DNA of 41,041 nucleotides from Gammaproteobacteria bacterium (GCA_026708585.1 JAPOUQ010000107.1:1-41041); one strand, 5' to 3'; counted from the stretch's first letter, positions 1 to 9,611 are shown. Made by a program: numbers and translations. Notes: generated by a model from the sequence alone, not told the origin.

Positions 1-87
1 AGCCGTAAGGAGCCCATTCACTTGATCGGAATGGTGTTTGGCAAAAAAGAGCGGGGCCTACTGGATATTCATGTTGAGAAGATATGA
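1..87 (+). CDS. C-terminal end of an unidentified protein, possibly AAA-ATPase-like/PDDEXK_9 family
   Basis: The first 28 codons are open in frame 1 and end at TGA 85-87, so this is the 3' tail of a gene that begins outside the window. The tail contains the stretch PIHLIGMVFGKKERGLLDIH. This hydrophobic strand, a G-x-x-F-x-K/S-x-x-R-x-(I/L) turn and a final strand resemble the C-terminus of AAA-ATPase-like proteins with a C-terminal PD-(D/E)XK nuclease domain (PDDEXK_9). That family name is inferred from a short tail only. Direction is the same as nothing close by: the next gene is convergent on the minus strand. Confidence 0.35.
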   Translation, partial: SRKEPIHLIGMVFGKKERGLLDIHVEKI

Positions 88-247
88 TAATTTGGATTTG
101 ATTCTAGTAGGATGATCTTGCAATCATCAGCAAATTGAATTGAAAATGCATACCGATCGTTTGAACACTCCGAAGGCCAAATCAGATTGAAACATCTATC
201 AAATCACAGAACGAAAATGAGAGGGAAGAGTACTTATCTGAAAAGCA

Positions 248-1441
248 TTACCCAAGAACAAGTTCGAGATCACGAATAATATCTTCGGCATCTTCAATTC
301 CAACCGATAATCGAAATACTCCTTGACCCGCAATTTCACGATATTCACGTTCAAGTTTTCCATCAAGCTTATACGAAGAATTGATCAGGTCATCGGATTC
401 CAGTAGAAAGATCAGACTTCGATGGTGTCCAAGTGATACCGCATAATGAACTATTTTCAAGCTATCCATCATTCGTTTCGCTACAGATTGGGGAGATGGT
501 GTACGAAATGCAATCATTCCTGAGTAATTGTTCATCTGGCTATTTGCGAGGTCGTGCTGTGGATGAGACGAAAGACCGGGATAACGAACCAAATCCACAT
601 TTGGATGAGCTTCAAGAAATGTTGCTACTTGCATAGCATTCTTTTGGTGGGCGGTCATTCGAAGCGGTAGTGTTGCTGCACCACGCATAATCAACCAAGC
701 ATTGAAAGGACTAATTGTCCCACCATAATGGAGCATACCCCCTGCAATGATTTCCGAAGTGATCTGTCGGCTAGATAGGACCGCACCGCCGATGGCATCC
801 CCATGCCCTCCAATATATTTGGTGAGGGAGTGAACGACAATATCAGCACCGAGTTCTAATGGCCGAGTGGCAATTGGACTAGCAAAGGTACTATCAACGA
901 CCAACAGGGCATTTGTATCTTTCGCAATCCTTGAGACACTTTGAATATCTGTTAATTTCACTAACGGATTCGAGGGTGTTTCAACCCAAATCATTCGGGT
1001 ATTTTCACATATCGCATTCTTGATGTTTTCAGGATTCGAAGTATCAACTGGAGTAACCTTGATATTATTTTTTGGAAGCAATTGTCGTGAAATCTCTGCT
1101 GTTCCAGGATAATTACTCTCGCTGATTATCAAATGATCTCCAGAGTTCAGCAATCCAAACAATACTCCACTAGATGCTGACATGCCAGATGCGCAAGCAA
1201 GACATGACTCCGCATTTTCGAGCAGACACAGTTTCTTCTCCAACTGTCGGATAGTGGGATTCGCCCATCGTGTATACACATAAGGCGTATCATCATCCAT
1301 ATTGGTGACTGAAAAACTGGTGGGTTGGTCTACGACATAAGTGCTGGACATAACAATGTTTGGGCTGGATGCACCCGTTTCAGGATCGGGTATTTCACCG
1401 CCGTGTACAGCTAACGTATTGATACCTTTGTTGTTCATCAT
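248..1441 (-). CDS. Cys/Met metabolism PLP-dependent enzyme (cystathionine gamma-synthase/lyase family)
   Basis: A 397-residue fold-type I PLP enzyme of the cystathionine gamma-synthase, cystathionine lyase and methionine gamma-lyase superfamily. The sequence shows the N-terminal YTRWANPT motif (residues 56-63, with the Tyr/Arg that bind PLP phosphate of the neighbouring subunit), the SGMSA loop near 86-90, the PLP-ring Asp in VVDSTFASP (D183), and the Schiff-base lysine in HSLTKYIGGHGD (K208). Length is normal for the family. The cysteine that marks many methionine gamma-lyases is absent: SNYPGT stands at that place. The substrate is therefore left open among cystathionine, O-acyl-homoserine and methionine. 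It is divergent from a class V aminotransferase across a 330-bp gap. ATG ATG at the 5' end leaves two equivalent starts. Confidence 0.88.
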   Translation of the reverse strand: MMNNKGINTLAVHGGEIPDPETGASSPNIVMSSTYVVDQPTSFSVTNMDDDTPYVYTRWANPTIRQLEKKLCLLENAESCLACASGMSASSGVLFGLLNSGDHLIISESNYPGTAEISRQLLPKNNIKVTPVDTSNPENIKNAICENTRMIWVETPSNPLVKLTDIQSVSRIAKDTNALLVVDSTFASPIATRPLELGADIVVHSLTKYIGGHGDAIGGAVLSSRQITSEIIAGGMLHYGGTISPFNAWLIMRGAATLPLRMTAHQKNAMQVATFLEAHPNVDLVRYPGLSSHPQHDLANSQMNNYSGMIAFRTPSPQSVAKRMMDSLKIVHYAVSLGHHRSLIFLLESDDLINSSYKLDGKLEREYREIAGQGVFRLSVGIEDAEDIIRDLELVLG

Positions 1442-1771
1442 AAAATTTTTTGCACAGTTCGTGAGTATTTATTGGATTTTGAGATTTCAAGATGATCCTA
1501 GCCGAGAATATCGAATCCAAAATCATCACATGAATGATCAAAGTGTGAGCATATCAGATACAATTCCAAATACGATATCAAAATCGGAATATGTGTCTGC
1601 TGAGTATAATCGTGACGTTATTAAAAATCGATTCAGTGCTACAATCTGATGTACAGATCGAGTGCACGTACGTTTGCTGGAACTTATTCCATTTATAGCG
1701 TACGACTCACCCTTATACTCCAACTGATCCGACCTTATTTTAGGAACGGAAAAAATATTTTGAGATGAAAA
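1442..1771. other. Divergent intergenic region between two PLP enzyme genes
   Basis: This 330-bp AT-rich gap separates divergently transcribed genes and must hold both promoters. No strong sigma-70 pair, riboswitch or large dyad was found. Two short ORFs can be drawn here, but neither has a recognisable protein and each overlaps the other on the opposite strand. The plus-strand gene has only a weak GAG-type ribosome site before its ATG. Confidence 0.5.
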
Positions 1772-2911
1772 ATGGCAGGTTTATTACCTAACGTAGATCC
1801 AGATGGTTTACTGGAATATTCAGTTGTATTTACTGATCGTTCCTTGAATCATATGTCGAAGCAATTTCAGCAGGTTATGTTGGACATTCGTTCTACCTTG
1901 ATGGATGTGTATCAGTCTCAGTGCATGACTATTGTACCTGGTGGCGGCACTTATGGAATGGAAGCCGTAGCAAGACAGTTTGCAACCGATAAAAAATGCC
2001 TAGTTGTTAGAAATGGATATTTCAGTTACCGATGGAGCCAAATTTTTGATGCTGGTAATATCCCATCCAGATCAATTGTGCTTAAGGCATCACGGGGTTC
2101 TGAAATGGTCAATGCTCCATTTGCTCCTGCACCCTTCCAGGAGGTAGTCAATACAATTTCCGAAGAGAAACCGGATGTTGTCTTCGCTCCACATGTTGAA
2201 ACTTCAGCTGGTCTTATCCTTCCTGATGACTACATTCTTCAGATTGCTAATGCCGTTCACGATGTTGGTGGACTGATGGTGCTAGATAGCATTGCTTCGG
2301 GTACTGTTTGGGTAGATATGAAAAAATGTGGGGTTGATGTATTGATCAGTGCGCCACAAAAGGGCTGGAGTGCTTCTCCGTGTGCAGCATTTGTAATGCT
2401 TAGTGATCGTGCTCTAGAAGTGATGTCTACAACCGTTAGCAGTAGTTTTTCATGTGATCTTCGTCGCTGGCACGAAATCATGCGGGCATATCTTCAGGGC
2501 GGGCATGCCTATCATGCAACCATGCCAACCGATGCCTTGAAGGCATTTCGTGATACGGTGCAAGAAACCAAAAAAATTGGATTTGATCATTTATGTAGTG
2601 CCCAGTATGAACTGGGCGGTCGAGTTCGCAATCTGTTAGAGGAACGGGGGTTTCATAGCGTTGCCGCTGAGGGATTCAAGGCTCCCTCCGTGGTAGTCAG
2701 TTATACGGATAATCCGGAGATTCAAAATGGCTCTTTGTTTGCGGCTCAGGGATTGCAAATTGCTGCAGGAGTTCCATTAATGTGTGATGAGGGCGATAGC
2801 TTCAAGAGTTTTCGTTTGGGTTTTTTCGGTTTGGACAAGTTGACCGAAATCGATCGAACCGTATCAAATTTTGAAACCGCATTGGATCGCATTTTTGACA
2901 GGGCTGCTTGA
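1772..2911 (+). CDS. Class V aminotransferase (alanine-glyoxylate aminotransferase-like)
   Basis: A 379-residue PLP-dependent class V aminotransferase. Visible features are the phosphate-binding PGGGTYGMEA segment (56-65), the PLP-ring Asp in LDSIASG (D172), and the Schiff-base lysine in SAPQKGWSASP (K197), a typical arrangement for alanine-glyoxylate, serine-glyoxylate and 2-aminoethylphosphonate aminotransferases. The C-terminus (FRLGFFGLDKL) matches the usual small-domain end. It lies alone on the plus strand and faces a convergent membrane protein gene only 20 bp downstream. The exact amino donor and acceptor cannot be read from sequence; alanine or serine with glyoxylate is the usual annotation. 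Confidence 0.85.
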   Translation: MAGLLPNVDPDGLLEYSVVFTDRSLNHMSKQFQQVMLDIRSTLMDVYQSQCMTIVPGGGTYGMEAVARQFATDKKCLVVRNGYFSYRWSQIFDAGNIPSRSIVLKASRGSEMVNAPFAPAPFQEVVNTISEEKPDVVFAPHVETSAGLILPDDYILQIANAVHDVGGLMVLDSIASGTVWVDMKKCGVDVLISAPQKGWSASPCAAFVMLSDRALEVMSTTVSSSFSCDLRRWHEIMRAYLQGGHAYHATMPTDALKAFRDTVQETKKIGFDHLCSAQYELGGRVRNLLEERGFHSVAAEGFKAPSVVVSYTDNPEIQNGSLFAAQGLQIAAGVPLMCDEGDSFKSFRLGFFGLDKLTEIDRTVSNFETALDRIFDRAA

Positions 2912-2931
2912 TCTATCTAACCATTACGACA

Positions 2932-4257
2932 TTACTGAAATGCTGAGAAATAACGATTGAGAGTCCATAACCAGATAGAACCAATCATCACCATGGATAG
3001 TGCATAAGGCCAATTATCCACTGCAATTCGCCAACTTGGTATTCCATAACGTCCTTGAAAAATTAGATTAGTGCCAGAAAGATAACTCGAGCAAGTGCCA
3101 AGATTCCAAGCAAATAACCATGTAGCTCCGATCAGATTTGCACTCGGTGAGCTCTCAAGCAAAATCGGTGCAAAACTGGCGATCTGGATTACTGGGTGAA
3201 TACCCAGCATCGATAACAGAACCATGCCAGCCAGAACCGATACAGTGGTTACGGTTGAGTAGTTCATGATCTGAAACTGAATCAGGTCGACTTCAATGAG
3301 TGCAATGATTCCGACTGCTAAAACTCCCGCAGATAAAAATAAAGTTAGTTCGTTCACAATTTTCGGTAGGCCTTCGACTACAAATTCGCCCAATTGTGAA
3401 ATCGCTGAACTGAATCCATAACGAAGAATCAGCGTTGAAACCGTTACGAGTAATGCACAAGAGGCTATGATTGCAAGAATCGAAGACCCCTTCAGCAAAA
3501 AATAACCAAACAGAGAAACACCGATCAGGGTTAATGGAATCGTAAGATCTCGCCCATGCAATGGATAACCGACAAAATTCGGTAATTCTTTCGTATGAAA
3601 TCGCCAGGCTGTAAAGAAAATATATACTAAACCTGCAATGCAAAGTGGCATTCCTGCAAATATCAACCACAAGAGGTCGGCATCTGGTGAATAGGTGAGA
3701 ACCACAGCCATAGCACCATAAAATGGTGACCAAGATGCAGCTCCACAAAATACCCGAGTCGAACAACTTGCCATATACCGATTGATCGGTCGCGTTTCAT
3801 GAATACGGTCACACACCATAACCGGTGCAGAGATATTGGTGATTGAACTCGAAAAACTAAGCCCCAGCATGGTGCGAAAAAAAGCAGCGGGGCCTCGAGG
3901 GAGATTCGAAACTTCATCACCTCGTGGTAACACTACCAGCCGGAGGAATCCAACCGCAGCAATCATGCTTAATAATGATGTATTCAGTGTGGTCAATAAA
4001 AACCAATCAGGAATTTGGCCTCGTGTCAGGGCAAATGTTGATAAAATTACTCCCATTAGAATCAATATGCTGGCTTGAATCTTGAGAGTCCGTGGAGCAT
4101 CGATAAATACAAAAATACCCGCAATCCATCCTGAAATCCCCGCTAATCCAGCAACTATATTTTCTCCAGGAAAATCGATCAGTCCCTTCAATATGCTCAA
4201 CATGATCATGATTAAGATCATCAATCCAGCCAAGGGTCTTCGATTAAAAATATGCAT
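2932..4257 (-). CDS. Polytopic inner-membrane transporter-like protein
   Basis: A 441-residue, strongly hydrophobic protein with about 11-12 predicted membrane segments in two halves. The halves are separated by a polar stretch at roughly residues 225-240 (FHTKELPNFVGYPLHGRDL). The segment SCSTRVFCGAASWSPFYGAM in the middle and GTCSSYLSGTNLIFQGRYG near the end look like re-entrant, substrate-binding loops placed symmetrically, as in the ArsB/NhaD, DctM and other ion-transporter superfamily permeases. I do not recognise a specific family and give no substrate. The gene is convergent with the aminotransferase and divergent from the FadN-like gene. Confidence 0.7.
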   Translation of the reverse strand: MHIFNRRPLAGLMILIMIMLSILKGLIDFPGENIVAGLAGISGWIAGIFVFIDAPRTLKIQASILILMGVILSTFALTRGQIPDWFLLTTLNTSLLSMIAAVGFLRLVVLPRGDEVSNLPRGPAAFFRTMLGLSFSSSITNISAPVMVCDRIHETRPINRYMASCSTRVFCGAASWSPFYGAMAVVLTYSPDADLLWLIFAGMPLCIAGLVYIFFTAWRFHTKELPNFVGYPLHGRDLTIPLTLIGVSLFGYFLLKGSSILAIIASCALLVTVSTLILRYGFSSAISQLGEFVVEGLPKIVNELTLFLSAGVLAVGIIALIEVDLIQFQIMNYSTVTTVSVLAGMVLLSMLGIHPVIQIASFAPILLESSPSANLIGATWLFAWNLGTCSSYLSGTNLIFQGRYGIPSWRIAVDNWPYALSMVMIGSIWLWTLNRYFSAFQ

Positions 4258-4702
4258 ATTGGTGAAACCAGAAAAAGGAAGAGATTTTTATTCGTACTCG
4301 TCGTAACAGAAAAACCGAGTGGATTGACAGGAACTTACGTTAAATTACTATTCCATCACCCAAAAAAGTGATCCCAAATCACGAGGTAGCGATCTTAGAC
4401 GAGTAATTGCCGTTATTTTTACACCAGTGGGCCAGAAATGGGGTGCTCTCCCTGAATTCATGAATTCGAAATATCATGAGCACAGGATTACAAACCCATC
4501 TAGTTTGTCGGTCTTTGATTAGTTATCGAAAGTATATCGAATATAATTCATGCCGTTGAACATCTTCTGTGAACGCAGCAGGCCCGGTTAAAACAACGAT
4601 ATCAGCGTTCCGTTTCCTTTTATTTTTTGATCGGAACAGACTCGATAGAAATTCAAACTTACCATACTTTATCAATCGATCAAATAGACATCATGTCAGT
4701 AA
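4258..4702. promoter_or_regulatory. Divergent regulatory region with a candidate promoter and a 14-bp perfect palindrome
   Basis: This 445-bp gap separates the transporter-like gene (minus) from the FadN-like gene (plus). A TTGACA at 4324-4329 is followed after 16 bp by TACTAT (4346-4351), a possible sigma-70 promoter pointing right, although about 350 bp from the gene. At 4454-4467 lies GAATTCATGAATTC, a perfect 14-bp palindrome suitable for a dimeric repressor such as a TetR- or GntR-type fatty acid regulator. No regulator gene is in the window, so that assignment is a guess. No ribosome site is clear before ATG 4703. Confidence 0.35.
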
Positions 4703-7015
4703 ATGAATAATTTTGGAAGAATAGCGGTTATTGGAGCGGGCACTATGGGCTCTGGAATAGCAGGACAGATTGCCAACTCAGGTCGAGAAGTTCTTTTGAT
4801 CGATCGATATGGAGACTCGAATAATCCAAATGCTCCAGCTGAACAGGGTTTTCGTCGATTAACAAATCCAAATCAACCGGCATTGATTCATCCTGATGCC
4901 AGTAAACGAATTCGCCTTGGTAATCTTCGCGATCATCTTCATCAGTTATCAAAGTACGATTGGATCGCAGAGGCGGTTGTCGAACGTCTTGAAATAAAGA
5001 AACAAATCTATAAGCAACTCGAAACAATCACCGATGATGGAACCATCATTACCTCAAACACATCGACCATTCCAATTCGCTTGCTAACCAAAGGCATGCC
5101 AGAGTCATTCTGTCGCCGATTTGCCATCACACATTTTTTCAATCCTGTTCGATTTATGCGCCTGCTTGAACTGGTTGGCGGCGAAATGACTGACCCAGAA
5201 GTATTGAACAGACTAGAAAAATTCTGCGACCAAAAACTGGGCAAAGGAGTTATTCGATGCGGTGATAGCCCTGGATTTCTTGCCAATCGAATAGGAGTGT
5301 ACAGCTTACAACTAGCACTTTTCAAGGCATTGGAATTTGGTCTGTCTGTAGCTGAGGCAGATGCAATCTTCGGCAGACCCATGGCATTTCCCAAAACCGG
5401 TGTATTTGGACTCTATGATCTAATCGGCATAGATCTGATGGCTGATGTGGTGAAAAGCCTAAAGCTGATTTTGCCTGAGAACGATGCATTTCATGATGTA
5501 TCGGTAGAACTTCCAATAATCACACAGATGATTGAAAACCGGCAAATCGGTAATAAAACGGGGCAGGGATTCTATAAAGTTGATCAATCAGGGGCCCGTT
5601 ATGAATTCGATCATCAAACAGAACAGTATGAACCATTTGTGAAGCCTGAGATAACGATCGCTAATCAGGCGGAACAGACAGGTCTTAAGACTTTATTGGA
5701 AGATGAAAGTATATACGGACAGTATGCATGGCAAGTATTGTCTCGTGTATTGGTCTATTCGGCATCATTGATCCCTGAAGTTACCGATGACCTTGTTGCG
5801 ATCGATGATGCCATGAAATTGGGCTATAACTGGACCAATGGCCCTTTTGAGATGCTGGATATGTTAGGTGTCGACTATGTTGCATCAAGACTTGAATCGG
5901 AGCATCGAAGTGTTCCACCCTTTATTGAAAGGGGTAGAAAAACAGGATTCTATAACGTTCAGAATATCTCATTAAGCAGCCTTCAAACGAATGGGAGACA
6001 TATCGTCATAAAACGACCGGAAGGTATTTTACGTTTTAATGAAATTCGTCGACAAATCAAACCGCAAAACACCACAGAGTCAGCAAGTTGGTTTGAGCAT
6101 GATTACATTGGTATTGTCGAGTTTCACAGTAAGGCCAATGCTCTCAACCAAGATTCAATGAACATTCTTGCTGATGCAATTCAAAATGTCTCGGAGAGAG
6201 GTTATCAGGGATTAATCGTTCACAATGATGCTCAACATTTTTCATGTGGGGTTGATTTATCCAAAGTTAGGGATTTTTTTGAAAAAGATGATCTGGATGG
6301 TCTTGATTCTTTTCTGAAGCACTTTCAAGAAACAGTCATGTCTCTGAAAAGTGCAGATTATCCTGTAGTCGTTGCGCCAATTGGAATGTCTATCGGAGGA
6401 GGGTATGAAGTAGTCTTACATGCATCGGAAGTGATTTGTCATGCAAACTCGGTCATGGGGCTAGTTGAATCGGGAGTCGGCCTGGTTGCCTCAGGCGGGG
6501 GATGCAAAGAAACATTGTATCGTTGGGTAGAAAAACTTGACTGTCAGCATGTACTGGATGATGCATGTTGGAAGGCTTTTATGAATCTCGGTTATGGCAC
6601 CACCACTTCCTCACCGATACTGGCCTTGGAACAGGCAATGCTGAGGGATAATGATCGATATTTGATTAATCGAGATCGGATCTATGCTACCGCCCGAGTA
6701 AGCATTCACTCTCAAAAACATCAAAAACCATTAATCCGCAACCCTTTGAAGGTGCCGGGACAACCTCTTTTTGATCGCATGCTTGACTGGTTAAATAAGG
6801 CGTTGACTCAAGGCAAGCTGATGAAGCATGATTGTTTTGTAGCAAGGGAAATAGCGGCGATTGTGTCAGGTGGACCTGTTGAACCCGGTACGCTATTATC
6901 AGAACGAGATTTGCTAAGTAAAGAAAGGCAGTCATTTCTGAAATTAGTGCAAACGAAACAGACTCAGGAGCGCATTATCAGTTTGTTAGAAACAGGTAGC
7001 GCGGTTCGCAACTGA
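4703..7015 (+). CDS. fadN: 3-hydroxyacyl-CoA dehydrogenase/enoyl-CoA hydratase fusion, FadN type
   Basis: A 770-residue bifunctional beta-oxidation protein. The N-terminus has the NAD-binding GAGTMGSGIA loop (11-20). It is followed by the dehydrogenase catalytic histidine region ITHFFNPVRFMRLLELVGG and two C-terminal HCDH domains (NKTGQGFYK; later GYNWTNGPFEMLD). From about residue 465 a crotonase domain follows, with the oxyanion-hole segment FSCGVDLSKV and the two acidic catalytic positions in IGGGYEV and GLVESGVGLV. The domain order HCDH then ECH is that of Bacillus FadN and the reverse of FadB/FadJ. No thiolase gene is adjacent, whereas FadN usually works with FadA. A DUF192 lipoprotein follows closely. 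Confidence 0.9.
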   Translation: MNNFGRIAVIGAGTMGSGIAGQIANSGREVLLIDRYGDSNNPNAPAEQGFRRLTNPNQPALIHPDASKRIRLGNLRDHLHQLSKYDWIAEAVVERLEIKKQIYKQLETITDDGTIITSNTSTIPIRLLTKGMPESFCRRFAITHFFNPVRFMRLLELVGGEMTDPEVLNRLEKFCDQKLGKGVIRCGDSPGFLANRIGVYSLQLALFKALEFGLSVAEADAIFGRPMAFPKTGVFGLYDLIGIDLMADVVKSLKLILPENDAFHDVSVELPIITQMIENRQIGNKTGQGFYKVDQSGARYEFDHQTEQYEPFVKPEITIANQAEQTGLKTLLEDESIYGQYAWQVLSRVLVYSASLIPEVTDDLVAIDDAMKLGYNWTNGPFEMLDMLGVDYVASRLESEHRSVPPFIERGRKTGFYNVQNISLSSLQTNGRHIVIKRPEGILRFNEIRRQIKPQNTTESASWFEHDYIGIVEFHSKANALNQDSMNILADAIQNVSERGYQGLIVHNDAQHFSCGVDLSKVRDFFEKDDLDGLDSFLKHFQETVMSLKSADYPVVVAPIGMSIGGGYEVVLHASEVICHANSVMGLVESGVGLVASGGGCKETLYRWVEKLDCQHVLDDACWKAFMNLGYGTTTSSPILALEQAMLRDNDRYLINRDRIYATARVSIHSQKHQKPLIRNPLKVPGQPLFDRMLDWLNKALTQGKLMKHDCFVAREIAAIVSGGPVEPGTLLSERDLLSKERQSFLKLVQTKQTQERIISLLETGSAVRN

Positions 7016-7031
7016 TTAGATTGTGGGTTGC

Positions 7032-7532
7032 ATGAAATTTCAGCTACTAGTTTGTTCTCTGGTCTTGTTTGCCCTCACTTTCATGACTGGTTGTACTGTA
7101 TCCGATGATGATTGTCAAAAAATGAATGACGGAATGAAATCTATGCATCAAACAGGGCTTAGCTTATTCGACGACCATGGAAATGCCAAACATATACATA
7201 GCCTTATTGCGGATGATCAATTTGAGCAGGCATATGGCTTTCAACATGTGTGCCCCGATGTGATCCAAGACACCAAAATTTTATTTGTTTATTCAGAGCC
7301 TACTCTCGGTAGCTTCCACATGTCGAATGTCAAAGCCCCTCTGGACATCGGATTTTTCGATCAACACGGAGTCCTGTTCGATGTGCTCCGTATGGATGTT
7401 TATGTGGACAATGAACAACTTTTGTATTCACCCACCAAACCGTTTCAATTTGCCCTTGAGACACACGTTGGATTTTTCGAAAAATTCATGCTATCTCCAG
7501 GTAAATCGTACCTGATTATCGATTCTCTCTAA
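7032..7532 (+). CDS. DUF192 family lipoprotein
   Basis: Starting at ATG 7032 gives a 166-residue protein with a clear lipoprotein signal: MKF, a hydrophobic core and FMTGC with the lipidated cysteine at residue 21. An earlier in-frame GTG at 7023 would only add three residues. The mature part matches the DUF192 pattern: a section around EQAYGFQHVCPD in place of the usual R-x-x-G-L-M-x-R, then TKILFVYSEP, then a sheet with PLDIGFFDQHGVLFDV, which corresponds to the family's PLDIxFLDxxGxV core. The usual W-M-K-N motif is changed to FHMSNVKA. The gene starts 16 bp after the FadN-like stop and ends 9 bp before the peptidase, so the three are probably co-transcribed. Confidence 0.7.
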   Translation: MKFQLLVCSLVLFALTFMTGCTVSDDDCQKMNDGMKSMHQTGLSLFDDHGNAKHIHSLIADDQFEQAYGFQHVCPDVIQDTKILFVYSEPTLGSFHMSNVKAPLDIGFFDQHGVLFDVLRMDVYVDNEQLLYSPTKPFQFALETHVGFFEKFMLSPGKSYLIIDSL

Positions 7533-7541
7533 TCTCTTCTC

Positions 7542-9611
7542 ATGAACCAAAAGAAGAAAATTGCTCATTTTGGACTATGGGAAAGTCATCTAGATTCTGA
7601 GGCTATATTGACGAAGGGGCAGGAGCCGAATTATCCTTTCCAGTATAAGGGGTGTCTATATTGGCTCCAGAATCTCTCTGGTGCGCATTCTGGAAAAACC
7701 GTATTATGCAAGGTTATCGATGAAGAAGGTCAAGCGAGATCAGAAATCATCACCCCGTTATCTTTCGATGTATCAACCAATTTCAACATTCGTACACGAG
7801 TGAATGAATACGGTGGAAAGTGTTTCTGTATTATTGATGATTATTTCATCTTCAACAATTATCAGGAGGGCTCTCTGTATGCACAAAAGATTCGGCATGA
7901 TACGACCCCTGCAACCGATGTTCATTGGATTGGAAAGTATCGGTATTGCAAAAAATTAAAGGGGCGTGATTTACCCATTAAATTGGCAGAGTGGAACAAT
8001 CAACCAATCCCTGGATTTGCAGATCTATTGATCTCACCTGATGGACAGTGGATTGTAGCTGTTATGGAAACACCGAGCGATGAGTCTGGAAGCTATTGTC
8101 AAATCGTAAAAATCCGATGGCAGCTCAATACCTCTGGAGAACCCGATTTACAACGAATAGAAACGCTCATTTCCGGCGCGGATTTTTATGCCAATCCAGT
8201 AATTTTCAGCGATGGTTCAAAAATGTCTTGGATTGAATGGTCACATCCCAATATGCCTTGGGATCGGACTCGCCTCATGTGTGCAGATCTCGACCTGAAT
8301 GAATCTAGACCGGTCCAAAATGAAATCAGGATAATTGATCGTGAAAATTGGTCAGTTTGTCAGATTGGTTATTTAAATAATGGTGATTTATTATTTATAA
8401 GTGATAATCCTGAATGTGATTTTTGGAATTTTTATCAATATTCATCAAAGGGTGAGTTAAAACAGATTACTGATGAAGAAGGAGAATTTGGTGAGGCTCA
8501 TTGGCAATTTGGACAATCTCGCTGGAAAGAACGTTCTGATGGGATTATTGTTGCTATTTTTACCGAGCGTGATGGTGATCGAATAATCGAATTAAATACA
8601 AAAACATCGGAAATTCATTCGATAACCCATCAGCACGCGGCATTGAACCAAATGAGTCTGAGTGATGATGGCATATTGTTATGCATGGCCTACTATGAGA
8701 ATAGACCGTCTTCAGTTGTTCGAGTCAAGCATTTGGGTCTGGATGAGATCGATATTGAGAGAGAAGAGCGGAATAATTTTGATCATACACCCTGTCCTGA
8801 GTTTATAGAATTTCCAACGAGTAAAGGAGAAAAGGCTTACGGATTATTCTTTGAACCCATGAATCCGGAATATGAAGGTATCAGCTCCCATCTTCCCCCT
8901 TTGATTGTGATGATCCATGGTGGTCCGACGGGTCGATCTTCTCGTATGTATGAAGGTATTCGGCATCATTACTGTTCACTAGGATTTGCTATACTTGATG
9001 TGAATCATCGTGGCAGCACAGGTTTTGGTAGAGTCTATCGTCAAAGCCTCAATGGCAATTGGGGTATTGATGATTGTGAAGATATTGCAGCGGGTATTGG
9101 CTATCTGGTTGAAAAGCAGCGGGTCGACCCTGAACTGGTATTCATTCGAGGGGGGAGTGCAGGGGGATATGCGGTTCAACGAGCACTTACTCAACATAAC
9201 GATTTGTTTTGTGCGGGGGCAAGTTATTATGGCATTGGAAACCTGATCACACTCAGTGAAATCACGCATCGATTTGAATCACGCTATACTGATCAATTGA
9301 TCGGGGAAGAATTTGATGCTGTTCGTGCTCGAAATCCGGATAGTCGTTATACACAACGCTCCCCTGTGTTCGATATGGACAGGCTAAATTGCCCTTTGAT
9401 ATTATTTCAGGGAAGTGAAGATAAAGTGGTACCACCTGAACTTTCGCATGAAGTAGTTCGTATTTTGAAAAGCAAAGGGATACATCATGCATATTATGAA
9501 TTTGCCGGTGAAGGTCATGGTTTCCGAAACAAAACTACAAAATTAACTGCACTCACACATGAAGTTGAGTTCTTTACCAATATTATTCGTGAGAAACGGG
9601 GTGTATCTTGA
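7542..9611 (+). CDS. S9 family serine peptidase (prolyl oligopeptidase/acylaminoacyl-peptidase type)
   Basis: A 689-residue two-domain peptidase. The N-terminal two thirds are a beta-propeller with WD40-like strand repeats (for example ISPDGQWIVAVME and LSDDGILLCMAYY). The C-terminal alpha/beta-hydrolase domain starts near residue 420. It has MIHGGPTGRS forming the oxyanion region, the nucleophile in GGSAGGY (S539), the acid in GSEDKVVPP (D627) and the histidine in GEGHGF (H659). No signal peptide is seen, so it is probably cytoplasmic. It lies directly after the DUF192 lipoprotein and 101 bp before yajC. Exact cleavage preference (oligopeptidase versus acylaminoacyl-peptidase) cannot be told. 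Confidence 0.9.
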   Translation: MNQKKKIAHFGLWESHLDSEAILTKGQEPNYPFQYKGCLYWLQNLSGAHSGKTVLCKVIDEEGQARSEIITPLSFDVSTNFNIRTRVNEYGGKCFCIIDDYFIFNNYQEGSLYAQKIRHDTTPATDVHWIGKYRYCKKLKGRDLPIKLAEWNNQPIPGFADLLISPDGQWIVAVMETPSDESGSYCQIVKIRWQLNTSGEPDLQRIETLISGADFYANPVIFSDGSKMSWIEWSHPNMPWDRTRLMCADLDLNESRPVQNEIRIIDRENWSVCQIGYLNNGDLLFISDNPECDFWNFYQYSSKGELKQITDEEGEFGEAHWQFGQSRWKERSDGIIVAIFTERDGDRIIELNTKTSEIHSITHQHAALNQMSLSDDGILLCMAYYENRPSSVVRVKHLGLDEIDIEREERNNFDHTPCPEFIEFPTSKGEKAYGLFFEPMNPEYEGISSHLPPLIVMIHGGPTGRSSRMYEGIRHHYCSLGFAILDVNHRGSTGFGRVYRQSLNGNWGIDDCEDIAAGIGYLVEKQRVDPELVFIRGGSAGGYAVQRALTQHNDLFCAGASYYGIGNLITLSEITHRFESRYTDQLIGEEFDAVRARNPDSRYTQRSPVFDMDRLNCPLILFQGSEDKVVPPELSHEVVRILKSKGIHHAYYEFAGEGHGFRNKTTKLTALTHEVEFFTNIIREKRGVS

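Noticed and set aside
433-636. Short plus-strand ORF inside the Cys/Met enzyme gene
   Set aside because: It is fully inside a well supported gene on the other strand and has no motif of its own.
248-1441. Calling the PLP lyase a methionine gamma-lyase that makes methanethiol
   Set aside because: The marker cysteine of methionine gamma-lyases is missing (SNYPGT at that place), so only the superfamily is claimed.
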